This document shows, in pieces, positions 52,501 through 63,806 of a stretch of DNA of 63,806 bases; position 1 is the stretch's first letter; the number at the start of each line of letters is the position of its first letter. The stretch covers positions 1 through 63,806 of the forward strand of contig JAUCGD010000002.1 of NCBI GenBank assembly GCA_030377945.1. The letters run 5' to 3'. The notes below the pieces were generated by a model. It ran no database searches. It was given only the letters and a program-made list of their open reading frames with translations, and was not told the origin of the DNA. Position numbers and translations under genes: made by a program. The DNA is from Desulfobacterales bacterium HSG17. GTDB lineage: Bacteria; Desulfobacterota; Desulfobacteria; Desulfobacterales; Desulfococcaceae.

Positions 52501-52655
52501 TGTATTTTCTGTTTAACATTTTCCTTGTTGGATGTTGTATGAATATTGAGCATGCCGGTAATACATATTATGATGATGAATACAAAAATAATGAGAATTG
52601 GGAAAATAATTTTAAACTTAATATTTTCAGTATTTTCAGATTGTTTCTGGTTCAT
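49578..52655 (-). CDS. membrane-bound hybrid histidine kinase with two receivers and Hpt
   Basis: A ~1025-residue BarA-type phosphorelay kinase. The ATG at 52655 ([16 protein letters not shown]) is preferred; the frame reaches 52697, overlapping the CheD-like stop. Order: helix 1 ([19 protein letters not shown]), a large extracytoplasmic sensor with a Cache-like pattern ([20 protein letters not shown]), helix 2 ([20 protein letters not shown]), HisKA ([19 protein letters not shown]), HATPase ([30 protein letters not shown]), receiver 1 ([23 protein letters not shown]), receiver 2 ([26 protein letters not shown]) and Hpt ([15 protein letters not shown]). The output regulator is not evident nearby except for the lone receivers. 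Confidence 0.92.
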   Translation of the reverse strand: MNQKQSENTENIKFKIIFPILIIFVFIIIICITGMLNIHTTSNKENVKQKIQGVDYLFQTYLSSEARFLTAQINIIKENNKFQYAFLFQNRAELFKLAKPLFDNLLAQYNITHFYFTDIDRINFLRIHNPARHSDRINRFTTLKAQKEKTSAYGIELGTFGTFTLRVVHPWIVKGELLGYIELGMEIEHITALIKKSMGTELIFLIDKANLSREKWEEGLNIVGKKGNWDQFQDFAIIDKTIDKISNELNTHLSRMHGKHSNTFIMTAQNNKKYFCGFTPLIDASNNDVGDIVIMLDVTHKYSRTMRLWLMIALTSALIFIALTLFFIKYIGTIEAVIINSYNKLQSANQDIKQSNNELEVAIEKTNQFAMEAQMANVAKSQFLANMSHEIRTPMNGIMGMTNLLLGTQLEQEQRDFAGIIQNSSEALLDIINDILDYSKIEADKIELENIDFDLRVTIDSLNDIIAVKAQEKGLEYVTMIHHNVPLLLKGDPGRLRQILINLVGNAVKFTENGEISINITLENDSTSETSICFSVKDTGIGIPEKAIQNLFESFSQADSSTTRKYGGTGLGLTISKKLSQLMGGHIEVKSQEGKGSEFWFTAIFEKQPDTGQKSPIIPGEIKDRHILIVDDNKTSQYVLKEQLKIWGCRYDAVSDGEQALTKLMLAAADSDGFDIAIIDMQMPEMDGASLGEKIKQNPDLKNTKLVMMTSMGARGDTEKFKKIGFAAYLNKPVKQSCLYECLVTIIGIGFEDKKEDNTIITQYTLSENQNLKFKILLAEDNIINQKVALATLKRLGYRADTVNNGKKAVQTLATTRYDIVLMDCQMPEMDGYTATGQIRSPKSNVINHDTPVIALTANATKEDRAKCIAAGMDDYMAKPFKPDELAAMLSKWLPEQKFKDFKTPSLLTKNHPKEKILDWPGFLDRVMDDESLAKEIFTEFLNETPQRIEKISRALETRDFMTANREAHTLKGSSANVGAVVLQDTAYKIEESAKTEDYQKTGFFVPMLEKQFKILSDHWFEKNS

Positions 52656-52671
52656 GGTTTGACCTGCTTTT

Positions 52672-53169
52672 TTATTGATAAGGATACCAGTCAGCATCTC
52701 TCAAATTATCAACCTTTAATACAGCAGCCTCATTGGTGCTGATATTGAACACTACTTTTCTTCCCTTTTTCCCACCAGTATCTTCTGATATTATAGCAAT
52801 TTTGTTCTGATTTAGTATTTTACGTGCTATTTCAATATTCTCCTTTCCAACATCCTTATCGCTGTTATCGGGATTATAAGCTCCTCCAAATATCTGTGCT
52901 TCAAGGTTTTTAACCTTGGTTGTCCTGGTTCCAGATTCAAATGTGAGCATCATTTTTATTAAAGTAAGTGTTGCAATATTACCATACATTGCTGTGGTTC
53001 TACCCTTTGTTGACATAAAGGGTAATTGAAAATGACTCATGCCGCCAATTCTGGTTTTTTTATTGAAAATACACACTGCAACTCCAGAACCTATAACAGT
53101 GGAAATGCTTACAGCCTTTTCAGGTACATAAATATATCCCGGTTGTAATAAATAATTACCATTCTCCAT
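52672..53169 (-). CDS. CheD-like protein without the catalytic cysteine
   Basis: A 165-residue CheD homologue ([94 protein letters not shown]). In active CheD deamidases the catalytic cysteine of LGSC lies 17 residues before the catalytic His; here the equivalent is Gly29 (VIGSGVAVC, His46). Cys33, four residues later, is the non-catalytic second Cys found in many CheDs. It is therefore probably not a glutamine deamidase but could still bind CheC/CheX or receptors. It lies 51 bp after cheR. The cluster also encodes an intact CheD at 56832-57311. Confidence 0.85.
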   Translation of the reverse strand: MENGNYLLQPGYIYVPEKAVSISTVIGSGVAVCIFNKKTRIGGMSHFQLPFMSTKGRTTAMYGNIATLTLIKMMLTFESGTRTTKVKNLEAQIFGGAYNPDNSDKDVGKENIEIARKILNQNKIAIISEDTGGKKGRKVVFNISTNEAAVLKVDNLRDADWYPYQ

Positions 53170-53220
53170 GTTAAATATTAAAACCTGCTTTTATTGAACA
53201 TTCCATACTAATTATATTTT

Positions 53221-55552
<2,332 letters not shown>

Positions 55553-55986
55553 CGAAATCTACCTCCCCGAGAATACTGATTAATAAATCCCTGATAGTTT
55601 CAGGAGCAAATGGTTTAGTGATATATCCGCCTGCACCAAGATCTGTAAATTCTTTGATCTTGACATCATTGCTCTCTGTAGAGACAACAATAACTGGGAT
55701 ATCCTTTAAAAGTTCTTCACCTTTAATTGCTTTAATAAGTTCCATGCCGTTCATGACTGGCATATTGTAATCAGTTAATACAATATCAATCCAGCCGTTT
55801 TTCATAATTGCAAGTGCCTCTTTGCCATCACCGGCTTCATGGAATTGAGAACTCCCATAACCGGCAGTTTTAAGAGTTCTTTTAATAACAGAACGCATGG
55901 GCAAAGAATCATCAACTATCAGTATTGAATAAGCCATTATTTCCTCTTTATTAATTTTTTAAAAAAATATACAAAGTTACAATCAT

Positions 55987-56835
55987 TTAAACTATATTTA
56001 ATAACTCTTCTATCTCCTGCATATCAACACCAAACTGGGCAATAATCAGTGCAATATCATCAGCTTTCATGCCAAGTTTACTCATTGCCTGATTTTTAAA
56101 ACGGTATGCAAGACCGTCTGCACCCACTCCCATCCCCATCATCATGCAGATACAGTCAGCAAGATATACAGCTGAAATCTCTTTATCTTCCATCATTGTT
56201 TCATCAGTAAGGTGATGATGTCTGATAATCTTAACCATTCTCGGGCTGAATTTCCACATTTTTGCTATCATGGCTCCAAGTTCAGTATGATCAATACCAA
56301 ATACTTGCTTTTCAGCCTCCTGGAAACTTAAACTTTTGTTTTCCACTAGATTTTTAATCTTTTTGGAAGATTGTGCAACATGTTTTTCCAGAATAATTTT
56401 ACCAATATCTTTTAACAGAGCTGAGGTAAATATTGTATTCTTATTTTCTAGGCCCAGATTTACAGCTACCTGTTTTGCAATTACTGCCGAGGAGACAGAA
56501 TATTTCCACATATCGCCTGCTTCCAGGCCATATCCCTCCTGGCTTCCGCCAAGGGTGTCTGTACCGGATTTTAACAGAACAAGTTCAATAACCTGATCAG
56601 TTCCCATCATATTAACAGCATCTTTTATGGATTCAGCAGGGTTTTTAAGACCGAAAAAAGCAGAATTACAGGTTTTCAAGACACTTGCGGTCATAACAGG
56701 ATCATATTGAATGACATTGGCAATATCTCCCATGGATGAATCTGGATTATCCACCACTGCAAGCAGTTGATTGGCAACAGCAGGAATGGGTTTTAAATTC
56801 TTAATCTCTTTTATAAATTCCTGAATTGTGGTCAT
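55987..56835 (-). CDS. HDOD domain signalling protein
   Basis: A 282-residue HDOD protein (IKNLKPIPAVANQLLAVVDN, DPVMTASVLKTCNSAFFG, SIKDAVNMMGTDQVIELVL, SALLKDIGKIILEKHV, GIDHTELGAMIAKMW, IRHHHLT). HDOD domains are HD-related but usually not active phosphodiesterases; they commonly occur with chemosensory and c-di-GMP genes. The HDIG-type motif here is LKDIGK, lacking the canonical His-Asp pair, so hydrolysis is unlikely. The start overlaps the cheD stop by four bases. Confidence 0.9.
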   Translation of the reverse strand: MTTIQEFIKEIKNLKPIPAVANQLLAVVDNPDSSMGDIANVIQYDPVMTASVLKTCNSAFFGLKNPAESIKDAVNMMGTDQVIELVLLKSGTDTLGGSQEGYGLEAGDMWKYSVSSAVIAKQVAVNLGLENKNTIFTSALLKDIGKIILEKHVAQSSKKIKNLVENKSLSFQEAEKQVFGIDHTELGAMIAKMWKFSPRMVKIIRHHHLTDETMMEDKEISAVYLADCICMMMGMGVGADGLAYRFKNQAMSKLGMKADDIALIIAQFGVDMQEIEELLNIV

Positions 56836-57311
56836 ATCTTCACCTCCTTTGAGCCAGAAGTTTTCACAAAAATATCACCTGTTGCAATTTCAATTCTTAC
56901 AGTCCTGTTTACATTGCCGCCGACATTCTGCTTGTTGATCATGACATTGTTTTTAAAAAATATTTTCTTTAATGCCATGTAATTTCGTTTTCCAATATTG
57001 AAAAACCCTTTCTGATCAAGAATTTCAGCCCCGCCTGCTGCATATATCTTAATTCGCTGTTTCACCCCGCCAAGTTGATAAACTGATTTGAAAAGTCGTG
57101 GTATACCTGAATCTGCAAACATATATGGCTTTGCCCTTGCTTTGTCTTTATCAAGGGAAGATTCCGGCAGCATATAATGCAACATTCCTGCAACTTTGAC
57201 CACAGGATCATATAATACAAGTCCAATACATGAACCAAGGGAATATGTAATAATTGACTCCCCAGTATTATTACTAACTTTCATATCTGCAACACCAACA
57301 ATTTGCTTCAT
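56832..57311 (-). CDS. cheD: chemoreceptor glutamine deamidase CheD
   Basis: A 159-residue CheD with the full active site: Thr22, Cys28 (YSLGSCIGLVLYD) and His45 (GMLHYMLPES), the same spacing (Cys to His 17) as Thermotoga CheD. YMFADSGIPRLFKSVYQLGG and KIYAAGGAEIL are conserved. It deamidates receptor glutamines and, with CheX/CheC, tunes adaptation. It lies 18 bp after cheA and overlaps the HDOD gene; AAAAGGAA precedes its ATG. Confidence 0.95.
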   Translation of the reverse strand: MKQIVGVADMKVSNNTGESIITYSLGSCIGLVLYDPVVKVAGMLHYMLPESSLDKDKARAKPYMFADSGIPRLFKSVYQLGGVKQRIKIYAAGGAEILDQKGFFNIGKRNYMALKKIFFKNNVMINKQNVGGNVNRTVRIEIATGDIFVKTSGSKEVKI

Positions 57312-57329
57312 TGAATATTCCTTTTTAAT

Positions 57330-59984
57330 TTATTCTTTTGATACAAGTTTGAAAATTCCATGAATATCAAGTATAAGTCCCACCCTGCCATCGGCAAGAA
57401 TAGCTCCTCCGGCAAGCCCGTCAATATTTTCAAGGCTGTTGCCAAGACTTTTTATAACATATTCATCTTTTCCAAGGAGTTCATCTACAAGCAGTGCTCT
57501 CTTTTCATCTTTTGATTCAACCACCACCACAATACTGTCCTGAATATCTTTTTTCCCTTTATTGCTGCCAAACATTTCATGCAGCCTGATTAAAGGAACC
57601 AGATTTCCTCTGTCTTTTATCATTTCACTTTTACCTTCCACAGTATAATATTCATCATCTGCCGGTTTAAAAGCTTTCTGGATTGCCATGGTGGGAATTA
57701 CATATCTTTCATCTTCCACCCGTACAAGCATGCCGTCAATAATAGCAAGTGTCAGTGGAAAACTTATGGTAAATTTACTTCCCTTCCCTTTTTCAGATTC
57801 AATATTGAGCTGGCCACGAAATCTTTCAATCCCGGATCGTACAACATCCATGCCAACTCCCCTGCCTGACACATCTGTAATCTCTTTTGCAGTAGAAAAC
57901 CCAGGCTGCATGATAAGATCGTAAATCTGAGCATCAGTCATCTGGTCTCCACTGGTGATAAGGCCTGTACTCATAGCTTTTTCAAGAATTCTATCCTTGT
58001 CCAGACCTTTACCGTCATCATCAATTTCTATGATAATATGCCCGCCTTTATGATAGGCGCGAAGTACAACTTCTCCCTGGGAAGGTTTGCCCTGTTCAAG
58101 ACGGAACTGATTCTCTTCAATCCCATGATCACAGGAGTTTCTGATCATATGTACCATGGGTTCATAAAGTGCATCCACAACATTTCTGTCAATTTCAGTA
58201 TCTTCACCTTCCATGGTTAAATTAATCTGCTTGCCTGATTTGCGGGAGAGATCTCTTACCAGCCTTATCATTTTCATGAATGTGGCTTTTATGGGAATCA
58301 TACGCATGGACATGGCTATGACCTGCATGTTACTGACAATCTGACCAAGCTGGGTGACGCTTTGACTCAAATCAGAGTCATTTACAGTTTTCTGCTTTAA
58401 CATTGACTGGGCAATAACAAGTTCTCCTGCAAAATCCACCAGATCATCAAGTTTTTGAGTGCTGACCTTAACCTGGGTTGCCGCCGGCTGTTTTTTAACC
58501 TGTTTGACAGCTTGCTTCTGTTTCATTAAAGCAGACGCAACCTGTGTGGGGGCAACTTTATTTTCATCAATGAGAATCTCCCCTATTTTTTTATCCGGCT
58601 GATCTTTTTGTGTTTCAAGTGCCTGGTCAAGATCCTGGGAAGTCAGGTTGCCCTTTTGAACAAGGATTTCCCCAATAGGTTCTGTATCGCCACTGGCAAG
58701 AGCTGCCTGCAGTTTTTTAAGTTTGTCGCTCAAAGCTTCAATATTAATTTCATTTGAAGGTGGTATAAACCCTGTTTCAGTACCCTCCTGCACTTTGTCA
58801 AGCAGTTGTTTCAAGGTATCAACTGATTCAAGAATGACATCTGTTGCTGTATCATTGATTATAAAGTCACCGCTTCTTGCACTGTCCAGAAAGTTTTCCG
58901 TTGCATGGGAAAGTTTATTGATTTTTGTCAGGGATAAGAATCCAGATACACCTTTAATTGTATGAAAAGGCCTAAAAATATCATTGATAATATCTTTATT
59001 TTCAGGATCCTGCTCAAGTTCTATAAGATTGATCTCAATTGAATCAAGGTTTTCTCCTGCTTCAGATATAAAATCAACAAGGATTTCCATGTCGTCTTCT
59101 GATACTTCTCTAGGTTCTTCGGGTTTTTCCATTTTTGGCTCTTCCTTGGCAGGTTCTTGCATTTCGGGTTTTTGTTCTTCCGGTTCCTGTTTTTCAGTTT
59201 TGTCATCTTCACTCACAGGTTCTTTTTTTTCGGATATTTTTTGCGCTTCTTCGTGATTAATATTTAATAAATCCAGCACATCAGAATAATCAAATCCGAA
59301 AACCTTACCTTTTTTTTCACAGTTATAGACTGATTTAAGCAGTAGAAGTCCTTCTTCAATGGGCTTTGTGTTATGAATGTTTTCAAGGGTCATGTTCTCC
59401 ACATACTCTTTGCTGGCAGTGGCAATTTCAAGCAGTGTGTTAAAATTTTGTTGCTGCGAAAGTTCAATAAGTTGATCCAGAGTGTTAAGCATCAGACCAA
59501 GATCCGGAATATCGCCGGGACAAAATCCTCTAATTAACAACTCAAATTCATTAAGTCTTTCCTGGATCTGGTCAGTTTTAACTTCCGGGCTGGCATCATC
59601 CCTGGCAGGTTCAGAGCTACCCTCAACAGGCTTAGAACTCTCCTGAAGAGGTTTAGCGCTGTCCTCTACAGGTTCTGAGCTTTGCAGGTCCTGTTCAGAT
59701 TGTTTTAAAGTGCTAACAGATGAGGATATTTCAGACACCAGGTCATTAAGGGCAGACATTTTTGTATCAACATCTTCGGGATTTTCTTTCAGCAGGTCAT
59801 CAATAATTTTTCTTGCCTTTAAGATCATTGTTGCTGTCTCTTTTAAGGTCAATTTCATACAGTTGCCATGAATCTGTTTTAAAATTGGCAGTAACCCGGA
59901 CAGACTTTCCGGCTCCTGGGGGTCTGCAAGAACCAGATCGCAGGAAAGTTTTTCAATCTGCTCTTGAACTATCTTATATTCCAT
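57330..59984 (-). CDS. cheA: chemotaxis histidine kinase CheA, multi-domain variant
   Basis: An 884-residue CheA. Order: an N-terminal helical bundle (1-100) with a degenerate Hpt-like HGNC in place of HxxKG; a Ser/Pro/Glu linker of repeated EPVEDSSK-like units; a second helical segment (140-245); an acidic linker; the P1 Hpt domain with phospho-acceptor His341 (RPFHTIKGVSGFL); two GspE-N/MshEN-like short repeats (436-490, IGEILVQKGNLTSQDLDQAL and IGEILIDENKVAPTQVASAL); P3 dimerisation; P4 ATPase (HMIRNSCDHGIEE, DDDGKGLD, GRGVGMDVV); and P5 CheW-like (747-884). No P2 is apparent. Phosphorylates the CheY and CheB proteins of this cluster. Confidence 0.93.
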   Translation of the reverse strand: MEYKIVQEQIEKLSCDLVLADPQEPESLSGLLPILKQIHGNCMKLTLKETATMILKARKIIDDLLKENPEDVDTKMSALNDLVSEISSSVSTLKQSEQDLQSSEPVEDSAKPLQESSKPVEGSSEPARDDASPEVKTDQIQERLNEFELLIRGFCPGDIPDLGLMLNTLDQLIELSQQQNFNTLLEIATASKEYVENMTLENIHNTKPIEEGLLLLKSVYNCEKKGKVFGFDYSDVLDLLNINHEEAQKISEKKEPVSEDDKTEKQEPEEQKPEMQEPAKEEPKMEKPEEPREVSEDDMEILVDFISEAGENLDSIEINLIELEQDPENKDIINDIFRPFHTIKGVSGFLSLTKINKLSHATENFLDSARSGDFIINDTATDVILESVDTLKQLLDKVQEGTETGFIPPSNEINIEALSDKLKKLQAALASGDTEPIGEILVQKGNLTSQDLDQALETQKDQPDKKIGEILIDENKVAPTQVASALMKQKQAVKQVKKQPAATQVKVSTQKLDDLVDFAGELVIAQSMLKQKTVNDSDLSQSVTQLGQIVSNMQVIAMSMRMIPIKATFMKMIRLVRDLSRKSGKQINLTMEGEDTEIDRNVVDALYEPMVHMIRNSCDHGIEENQFRLEQGKPSQGEVVLRAYHKGGHIIIEIDDDGKGLDKDRILEKAMSTGLITSGDQMTDAQIYDLIMQPGFSTAKEITDVSGRGVGMDVVRSGIERFRGQLNIESEKGKGSKFTISFPLTLAIIDGMLVRVEDERYVIPTMAIQKAFKPADDEYYTVEGKSEMIKDRGNLVPLIRLHEMFGSNKGKKDIQDSIVVVVESKDEKRALLVDELLGKDEYVIKSLGNSLENIDGLAGGAILADGRVGLILDIHGIFKLVSKE

Positions 59985-60047
59985 AATGATGCCTCTGTTT
60001 GTTGAAACATTGTTTGTTTTTAATTGTGAAGCAATACTGCTGTTAAA

Positions 60048-60079
60048 GGTACAGGGCTTTAAATGAACGACCCTGTACC
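60048..60079 (-). terminator. hairpin between MCP and cheA genes
   Basis: GGTACAGGG (60048-60056) and CCCTGTACC (60071-60079) make a perfect 9-bp stem around a 14-base loop, 11 bp after the MCP stop at 60090. On the minus strand it is followed by only TTTAAC, so it may attenuate rather than end transcription, lowering cheA relative to the receptor. Confidence 0.45.
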
Positions 60080-60089
60080 AGGTTATGGT

Positions 60090-62852
60090 TTAAAAGTTTT
60101 CAAAATCCTCGTCATCATCAAATGGTATTACCTGATCCGGACGTACTTCTCCGGAACCTGCACCCAGCATTTTTTTCTTGCCTGCCGGGGGTTTGGAAGA
60201 GATGGTTCTGACTTCCTTATGTGCCTGAAAAGATTCACCCTGGCCTTTTTTACCACTTACAAGTTGTACAAGGTCTCCAACATAGTCTTTGAGCTGCTCT
60301 GCCTGGGCATTCATCTCCTCAGAAGCAGATGCTGACTCTTCAGCATTGGCAGCATTCTGCTGGACCACTTTATCCATCTCGGTTATAGCTTTATTAACCT
60401 GTTCAATACCATTGGACTGTTCCTTGGATGCTTCTGAAATTTCAGCCACTAGAGCTCCAACCTTGGCTGAACTTTCAGCAACCTGTGTGAATGCATCATT
60501 GGTAGTTGTAACAAGCTCAGAACCTTCAGTCACTTTTTTCACTGTATCTTCAATCAGTTCTGCAGTGCTTTTTGCTGCATCAGCAGCTCTCATGGCAAGA
60601 TTTCTTACTTCATCTGCCACAACAGCAAATCCAGCTCCGGCTTCTCCTGCCCTTGCAGCTTCTACAGCTGCATTTAAAGCAAGCAGATTGGTCTGAAATG
60701 CAATTTCATCAATGGTTTTAATTATCTTGCTGGTTTCTTCACTGGCTTTTGAAATTTCTTCCATGGAAATGATGACCTGATCCATAGATTCATCAGCAGT
60801 TTTAACTACCTTATTGGCATCTTTCATCAGATTATCTGCATTGGTTGCGTTTTCAGAATTTTTTCTGGTCATGGAAGACATCTCCTCCATGGAAGAGGAT
60901 GTCTCTTCAATGGATGCAGCCTGCTCAGAAGCCCCTTCAGCCATGGACTGGCTGGAAGATGATACCTGGCTTGAAGCTGAAGCAACCTGATTTGCACCTT
61001 CACTCATACCTACTGTAATGTTATTAATTGGTTTGCTTATGGAGCGTGCAATCAGCCATGCGACAAATATGATAGCTACTATGCTGACTATGGATAATAT
61101 CATAATCATCCATTTCATGGAATTAACAGCAGCAAAGGCTTCTGATTTATCTATTTCAGCAATCAATGCCCAGGTGGTATCACCAATCTTTAATGGTGTA
61201 AATGCAGATAGTACAGGATTACCGTTATAGTCTTCTATAATTTTTGCATCTTCCTTGCCGGAAAGTGCAAGTTTGGCAGCTTCTGTATCAACGTTTCCCG
61301 TTGTAGGGTTGGCAAAGGAAGCTTTAACAGAATGATTTTTTGGATCAAGGAAACTGTCTGATCTCATTAGCTTGTCAGAGCCAACAAGATAGGTTTCGCC
61401 TGTCTCTCCCATGCCTTCTCTCTGCTGCATGATTGTGTTGATGGCATCTAAAGAGAGCTGCAGGGCCACAACCATTTCAACCTTGCCATCGTGGAGAACA
61501 GGTTGAGCTATAAACCCGCATGGGTCACCATTGCTCGCAGCATAGGGTTCAAAATCTGCCACACCATATTCTTTGGTGCCTTTTACCTTCCTGAAAAGTT
61601 TGCCAAGGCCAGAAGCTGCATATTTGCCGTTTTCAAAATTGGTCTGATAATCTGCCTCCTGGGCAACCGTATAAAAAGCATAACCATCAGGATTTAAGAG
61701 GAACAGATCATAATACCCGTACATGTCTGTATATTTCTTGAAAAAGTATTCACCGGCTTCATCTTTAGGGCAGAATGCCTCTGCCACATCCATTTCTGTA
61801 AGCAGTGCCCAGTTCAAATCCAATATTTTTACAGGATTATAGCAGGAAAGTACAGGATTGCCGTTATAATCCATAACCACACCCTTTCCGCCTTGACCTG
61901 CAAGAGCAGCCTGTATGGCGGCAGTATCTGCACTGCCCTTATCAGGGTGTGCAAAACTTGCCTTTACCGTATGATTTTCTGGATCAAGAAAAGAGTCAGA
62001 TCTCATTAATTTATCCTGTCCAACAAGATAGGATTCGCCTGTTTCACCCAGACCATACCGTGTTAACATGACTTTGTTTATCTGATCAAGGGGCAGTTGA
62101 AATGCAATCAGACCGATCATTTTTCCTGATTCATTATGAATTGGATAGCCTGCAAACATGGCAGGGTCATCATTACTTGGAGCATAGGGAGCCATGTCAA
62201 CTATACTTGGTTTGCCGGAACTTACAATTTTTTTCCACAGGTCACCAAGCCCTGAATCTTTGTATTTACCATGGCCGATGTTTTCTCCAAGATCGCTCTC
62301 TTTTGCCGCAGAATACATTACATGACCATGTTTTGTACAAACCATGAATACATCATAGACCCCGCTGTCATTATAAAACTCAGTTAATGATGCGCCCAGC
62401 GTATTCCATATTTCATTGTATTCAGAAGTTGTCACATCATAGTTTCCGGTTGGAGAGGTATGCATGTCATTATGGTAAACAACAAGTCTCTTATACAGCA
62501 TGCCTACATCTTTGCTTTTTGCAAACGTACCCATTTTTATGAACAGTTCGTTAAAATAGGTTTCTATGGCTATCTTTTTTGACAGCTGGACAGATTCAAG
62601 TTTACTAAAGGCTTCTTTTCTCAAAGTGCCAACTGTTTCCATTAAAACACCCATGTCACCCTGGCGTTCATCAAAAAACTGGGTGATCTGTGCTTTTTTT
62701 ACAGCACGCATGCCCTTTAACTGCCCATAGGCAGCATCAGACAGTGCATTATTCGATTTTGTCAGAGATACAATGCTGCTAATGGAATAAGGAATAATTC
62801 CCACAAGCAGAAAAAATATCATCAATCTTGCGCTTAGACTCATCTTTTTCAT
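60090..62852 (-). CDS. methyl-accepting chemotaxis protein with duplicated Cache domains
   Basis: A 920-residue transmembrane receptor. Helix 1 (about 8-28), then two tandem Cache units: 165-356 and 379-568, which share near-identical blocks ([20 protein letters not shown] / [38 protein letters not shown] / [10 protein letters not shown]). Helix 2 (581-603), HAMP-like linker, and the cytoplasmic signalling domain with the tip [20 protein letters not shown] and [16 protein letters not shown]. The C-terminal tail is acidic ([13 protein letters not shown]), possibly a CheR/CheD or CheB tether. A strong AAAGGAG precedes the start. Senses an unknown small ligand. Confidence 0.95.
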   Translation of the reverse strand: MKKMSLSARLMIFFLLVGIIPYSISSIVSLTKSNNALSDAAYGQLKGMRAVKKAQITQFFDERQGDMGVLMETVGTLRKEAFSKLESVQLSKKIAIETYFNELFIKMGTFAKSKDVGMLYKRLVVYHNDMHTSPTGNYDVTTSEYNEIWNTLGASLTEFYNDSGVYDVFMVCTKHGHVMYSAAKESDLGENIGHGKYKDSGLGDLWKKIVSSGKPSIVDMAPYAPSNDDPAMFAGYPIHNESGKMIGLIAFQLPLDQINKVMLTRYGLGETGESYLVGQDKLMRSDSFLDPENHTVKASFAHPDKGSADTAAIQAALAGQGGKGVVMDYNGNPVLSCYNPVKILDLNWALLTEMDVAEAFCPKDEAGEYFFKKYTDMYGYYDLFLLNPDGYAFYTVAQEADYQTNFENGKYAASGLGKLFRKVKGTKEYGVADFEPYAASNGDPCGFIAQPVLHDGKVEMVVALQLSLDAINTIMQQREGMGETGETYLVGSDKLMRSDSFLDPKNHSVKASFANPTTGNVDTEAAKLALSGKEDAKIIEDYNGNPVLSAFTPLKIGDTTWALIAEIDKSEAFAAVNSMKWMIMILSIVSIVAIIFVAWLIARSISKPINNITVGMSEGANQVASASSQVSSSSQSMAEGASEQAASIEETSSSMEEMSSMTRKNSENATNADNLMKDANKVVKTADESMDQVIISMEEISKASEETSKIIKTIDEIAFQTNLLALNAAVEAARAGEAGAGFAVVADEVRNLAMRAADAAKSTAELIEDTVKKVTEGSELVTTTNDAFTQVAESSAKVGALVAEISEASKEQSNGIEQVNKAITEMDKVVQQNAANAEESASASEEMNAQAEQLKDYVGDLVQLVSGKKGQGESFQAHKEVRTISSKPPAGKKKMLGAGSGEVRPDQVIPFDDDEDFENF

Positions 62853-62872
62853 ACTTCTTTCTCCTTTAAATA

Positions 62873-63388
62873 TTATTGTGCTACTTTGTCAAGGTTTGAT
62901 ATCTCTTCAATACTCAAAACCTTATCAATATTCAGTAGTATTTTAACACCACCTTCAGTCTTTGCCATCCCGAGGATATAATCGGTATTCAGCTGGGTAC
63001 CAAAAGCAGGTGTCTCTTCAATCTCACCTTCCTGAATATTTAATACTTCTGAAACAGCATCAACAACAATACCAATAAGAATAGTCCCTTTCTCAGAATC
63101 AATTTCAACAACAATAATACAGGTGCGGTCTGTATATGGAATTTCGCCCATTCCAAACTTAAGACGAAGATCTATAATGGGGATAACTTTGCCGCGAAGA
63201 TTAATAACTCCTTTAATGAATTGCGGAGTGCGGGGGACCGATGTTATCTCCATCATGCCGATAATCTCTTTTACCTTTAAAATACCTATCCCATACTCCT
63301 CCTCATCAAGAGTAAAGGTCAGATATTTGCCTGTTGTAATGGTCATTGCCTTAACTGCCTGATCAAGTGTTCCTGCCTCTTGAGCCAT
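62873..63388 (-). CDS. cheW: chemotaxis coupling protein CheW
   Basis: A 171-residue Che[61 protein letters not shown] and the C-terminal [20 protein letters not shown] are all family hallmarks. It bridges the MCP array to CheA. AAGGAGGT lies nine bases before the ATG. It is followed by the MCP gene after 20 bp. Confidence 0.96.
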   Translation of the reverse strand: MAQEAGTLDQAVKAMTITTGKYLTFTLDEEEYGIGILKVKEIIGMMEITSVPRTPQFIKGVINLRGKVIPIIDLRLKFGMGEIPYTDRTCIIVVEIDSEKGTILIGIVVDAVSEVLNIQEGEIEETPAFGTQLNTDYILGMAKTEGGVKILLNIDKVLSIEEISNLDKVAQ

Positions 63389-63410
63389 TTTACATACCTC
63401 CTTTATTATT

Positions 63411-63803
63411 CTAAACTATGCCTGTTTTGTTTTTATCTGTCATTTTGTCTATCACCTTGCAAAGATCATCATAGTTATCTCTTAAGGTGGTAAAAAATCT
63501 TGGGAAAATTTGTGCTGCAGTGGAAAGAGTCTGTTTTGATTCGTCGGGCAGAATTAAAACAATACGCCTGCCTTCCATTAAATCTATCAATGAGATTAAG
63601 TGATTTAATCGCTGTGTTGATTCTGCACATAATATTAAAATTTCATTATTACTATCCCCGCAACTTTTTTTCAGCCTGAATTTCAACGAATTAAATGTTT
63701 CATAAATCTGAAGGTTATCGTCACGATTATTATTTTCAATGGCATTCTTGAGGGCTGTGCCTTTTTGTAAAGAGTCTTTATGGATAAATAGAATAATATT
63801 CAT
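63411..63803 (-). CDS. hypothetical protein, first visible gene of the chemosensory cluster
   Basis: A 130-residue protein, complete from ATG 63803 to 63411, although only three bases of upstream sequence are present. It opens MNIILFIHKDSLQKGTALKN and has alternating beta/alpha elements (NEILILCAESTQRLNHLISL, EGRRIVLILPDESKQTL), the outline of a receiver-like or flavodoxin-like fold, but without acidic pocket residues at the expected places. It lies 22 bp before cheW on the same strand. Family not recognised; a degenerate receiver acting as a partner of the Che proteins is a guess. Confidence 0.6.
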   Translation of the reverse strand: MNIILFIHKDSLQKGTALKNAIENNNRDDNLQIYETFNSLKFRLKKSCGDSNNEILILCAESTQRLNHLISLIDLMEGRRIVLILPDESKQTLSTAAQIFPRFFTTLRDNYDDLCKVIDKMTDKNKTGIV

Positions 63804-63806
63804 TTA

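Noticed and set aside
59575..59700. Repeated DNA units in the cheA linker
   Set aside because: They encode a Ser/Pro/Glu linker inside a continuous frame; a protein linker repeat, not a mobile or CRISPR repeat.

Overview
The window reads like chromosome from an AT-rich, strictly anaerobic, sulfate-reducing deltaproteobacterium of the Desulfobacterales type (Desulfobacter/Desulfobacula relatives). The evidence is the combination of tungsten-type aldehyde:ferredoxin oxidoreductase with a MoaD-like partner, indolepyruvate:ferredoxin oxidoreductase, a Ni-CO dehydrogenase (CooS), two periplasmic tetrahaem cytochromes c3, Tat export, and a large chemosensory/two-component cluster. The species assignment is inference. 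No rRNA, tRNA, CRISPR array, intact insertion sequence or prophage was recognised.

Layout. 1-800: AT-rich edge with the tail of an unknown gene and two decayed gene scraps, then a Dus-family flavoenzyme. 1816-3944 (minus): a two-subunit CoA-transferase with a small conserved partner. 4009-12128 (minus): envelope operon: YggT, DivIVA-domain protein, PilT and PilU-like retraction ATPases, a zinc-ribbon/pseudo-receiver protein, a membrane protein, PBP1A-type peptidoglycan synthase and a SPOR protein. 12333-12752: lipoprotein. 13013-15366 (plus): aldehyde oxidoreductase and MoaD, with a perfect 18-bp hairpin at the start of the MoaD gene; then lon. 17918-21323 (minus): iorBA and an epimerase. 21438-23607 (minus): SelO, an 85-aa protein and a 45-aa cysteine-rich peptide not previously listed as an ORF. 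23847-27244 (minus): thiol peroxidase, nitroreductase, orphan CooS. 27540-30776 (minus): double flavodoxin-fold reductase with its PadR regulator and a perfect palindromic operator, then Ada. 30934-31202: decayed acylase tail. 31465-34951: RhlB helicase, EamA transporter, old-yellow-enzyme reductase. 35188-41936 (plus): proA-proB (reversed order) followed by MoxR/DUF58/transglutaminase. 42024-44504 (plus): Tat genes and tandem cytochromes c3 with duplicated promoters, closed by a bidirectional terminator.

44632-63803 (minus) is one long chemosensory block: CheW, a double-Cache MCP, CheA, an intact CheD, HDOD protein, CheY, CheX, CheB, CheR, a second CheD-like protein that has lost its catalytic cysteine, a BarA-type hybrid kinase, a receiver-HisKA protein with no ATPase domain, a lone receiver, a FapA/DUF342 protein and a cysteine-rich PAS hybrid kinase. 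No flagellar structural gene is visible, so the output may be pili, surface behaviour or another cell function. CheA and the FapA protein share short GspE-N/MshEN-like repeats, which hints at a common ligand such as a cyclic dinucleotide; this is inference.

Metabolically, IorAB and the aldehyde oxidoreductase together fit oxidation of aromatic amino-acid-derived keto acids and aldehydes with ferredoxin as acceptor, while cytochromes c3 handle periplasmic electrons. The best candidates for something undescribed are the cysteine-less CheD paralogue, the kinase-less REC-HisKA protein, the moaD hairpin, and the cysteine-rich peptide upstream of SelO.
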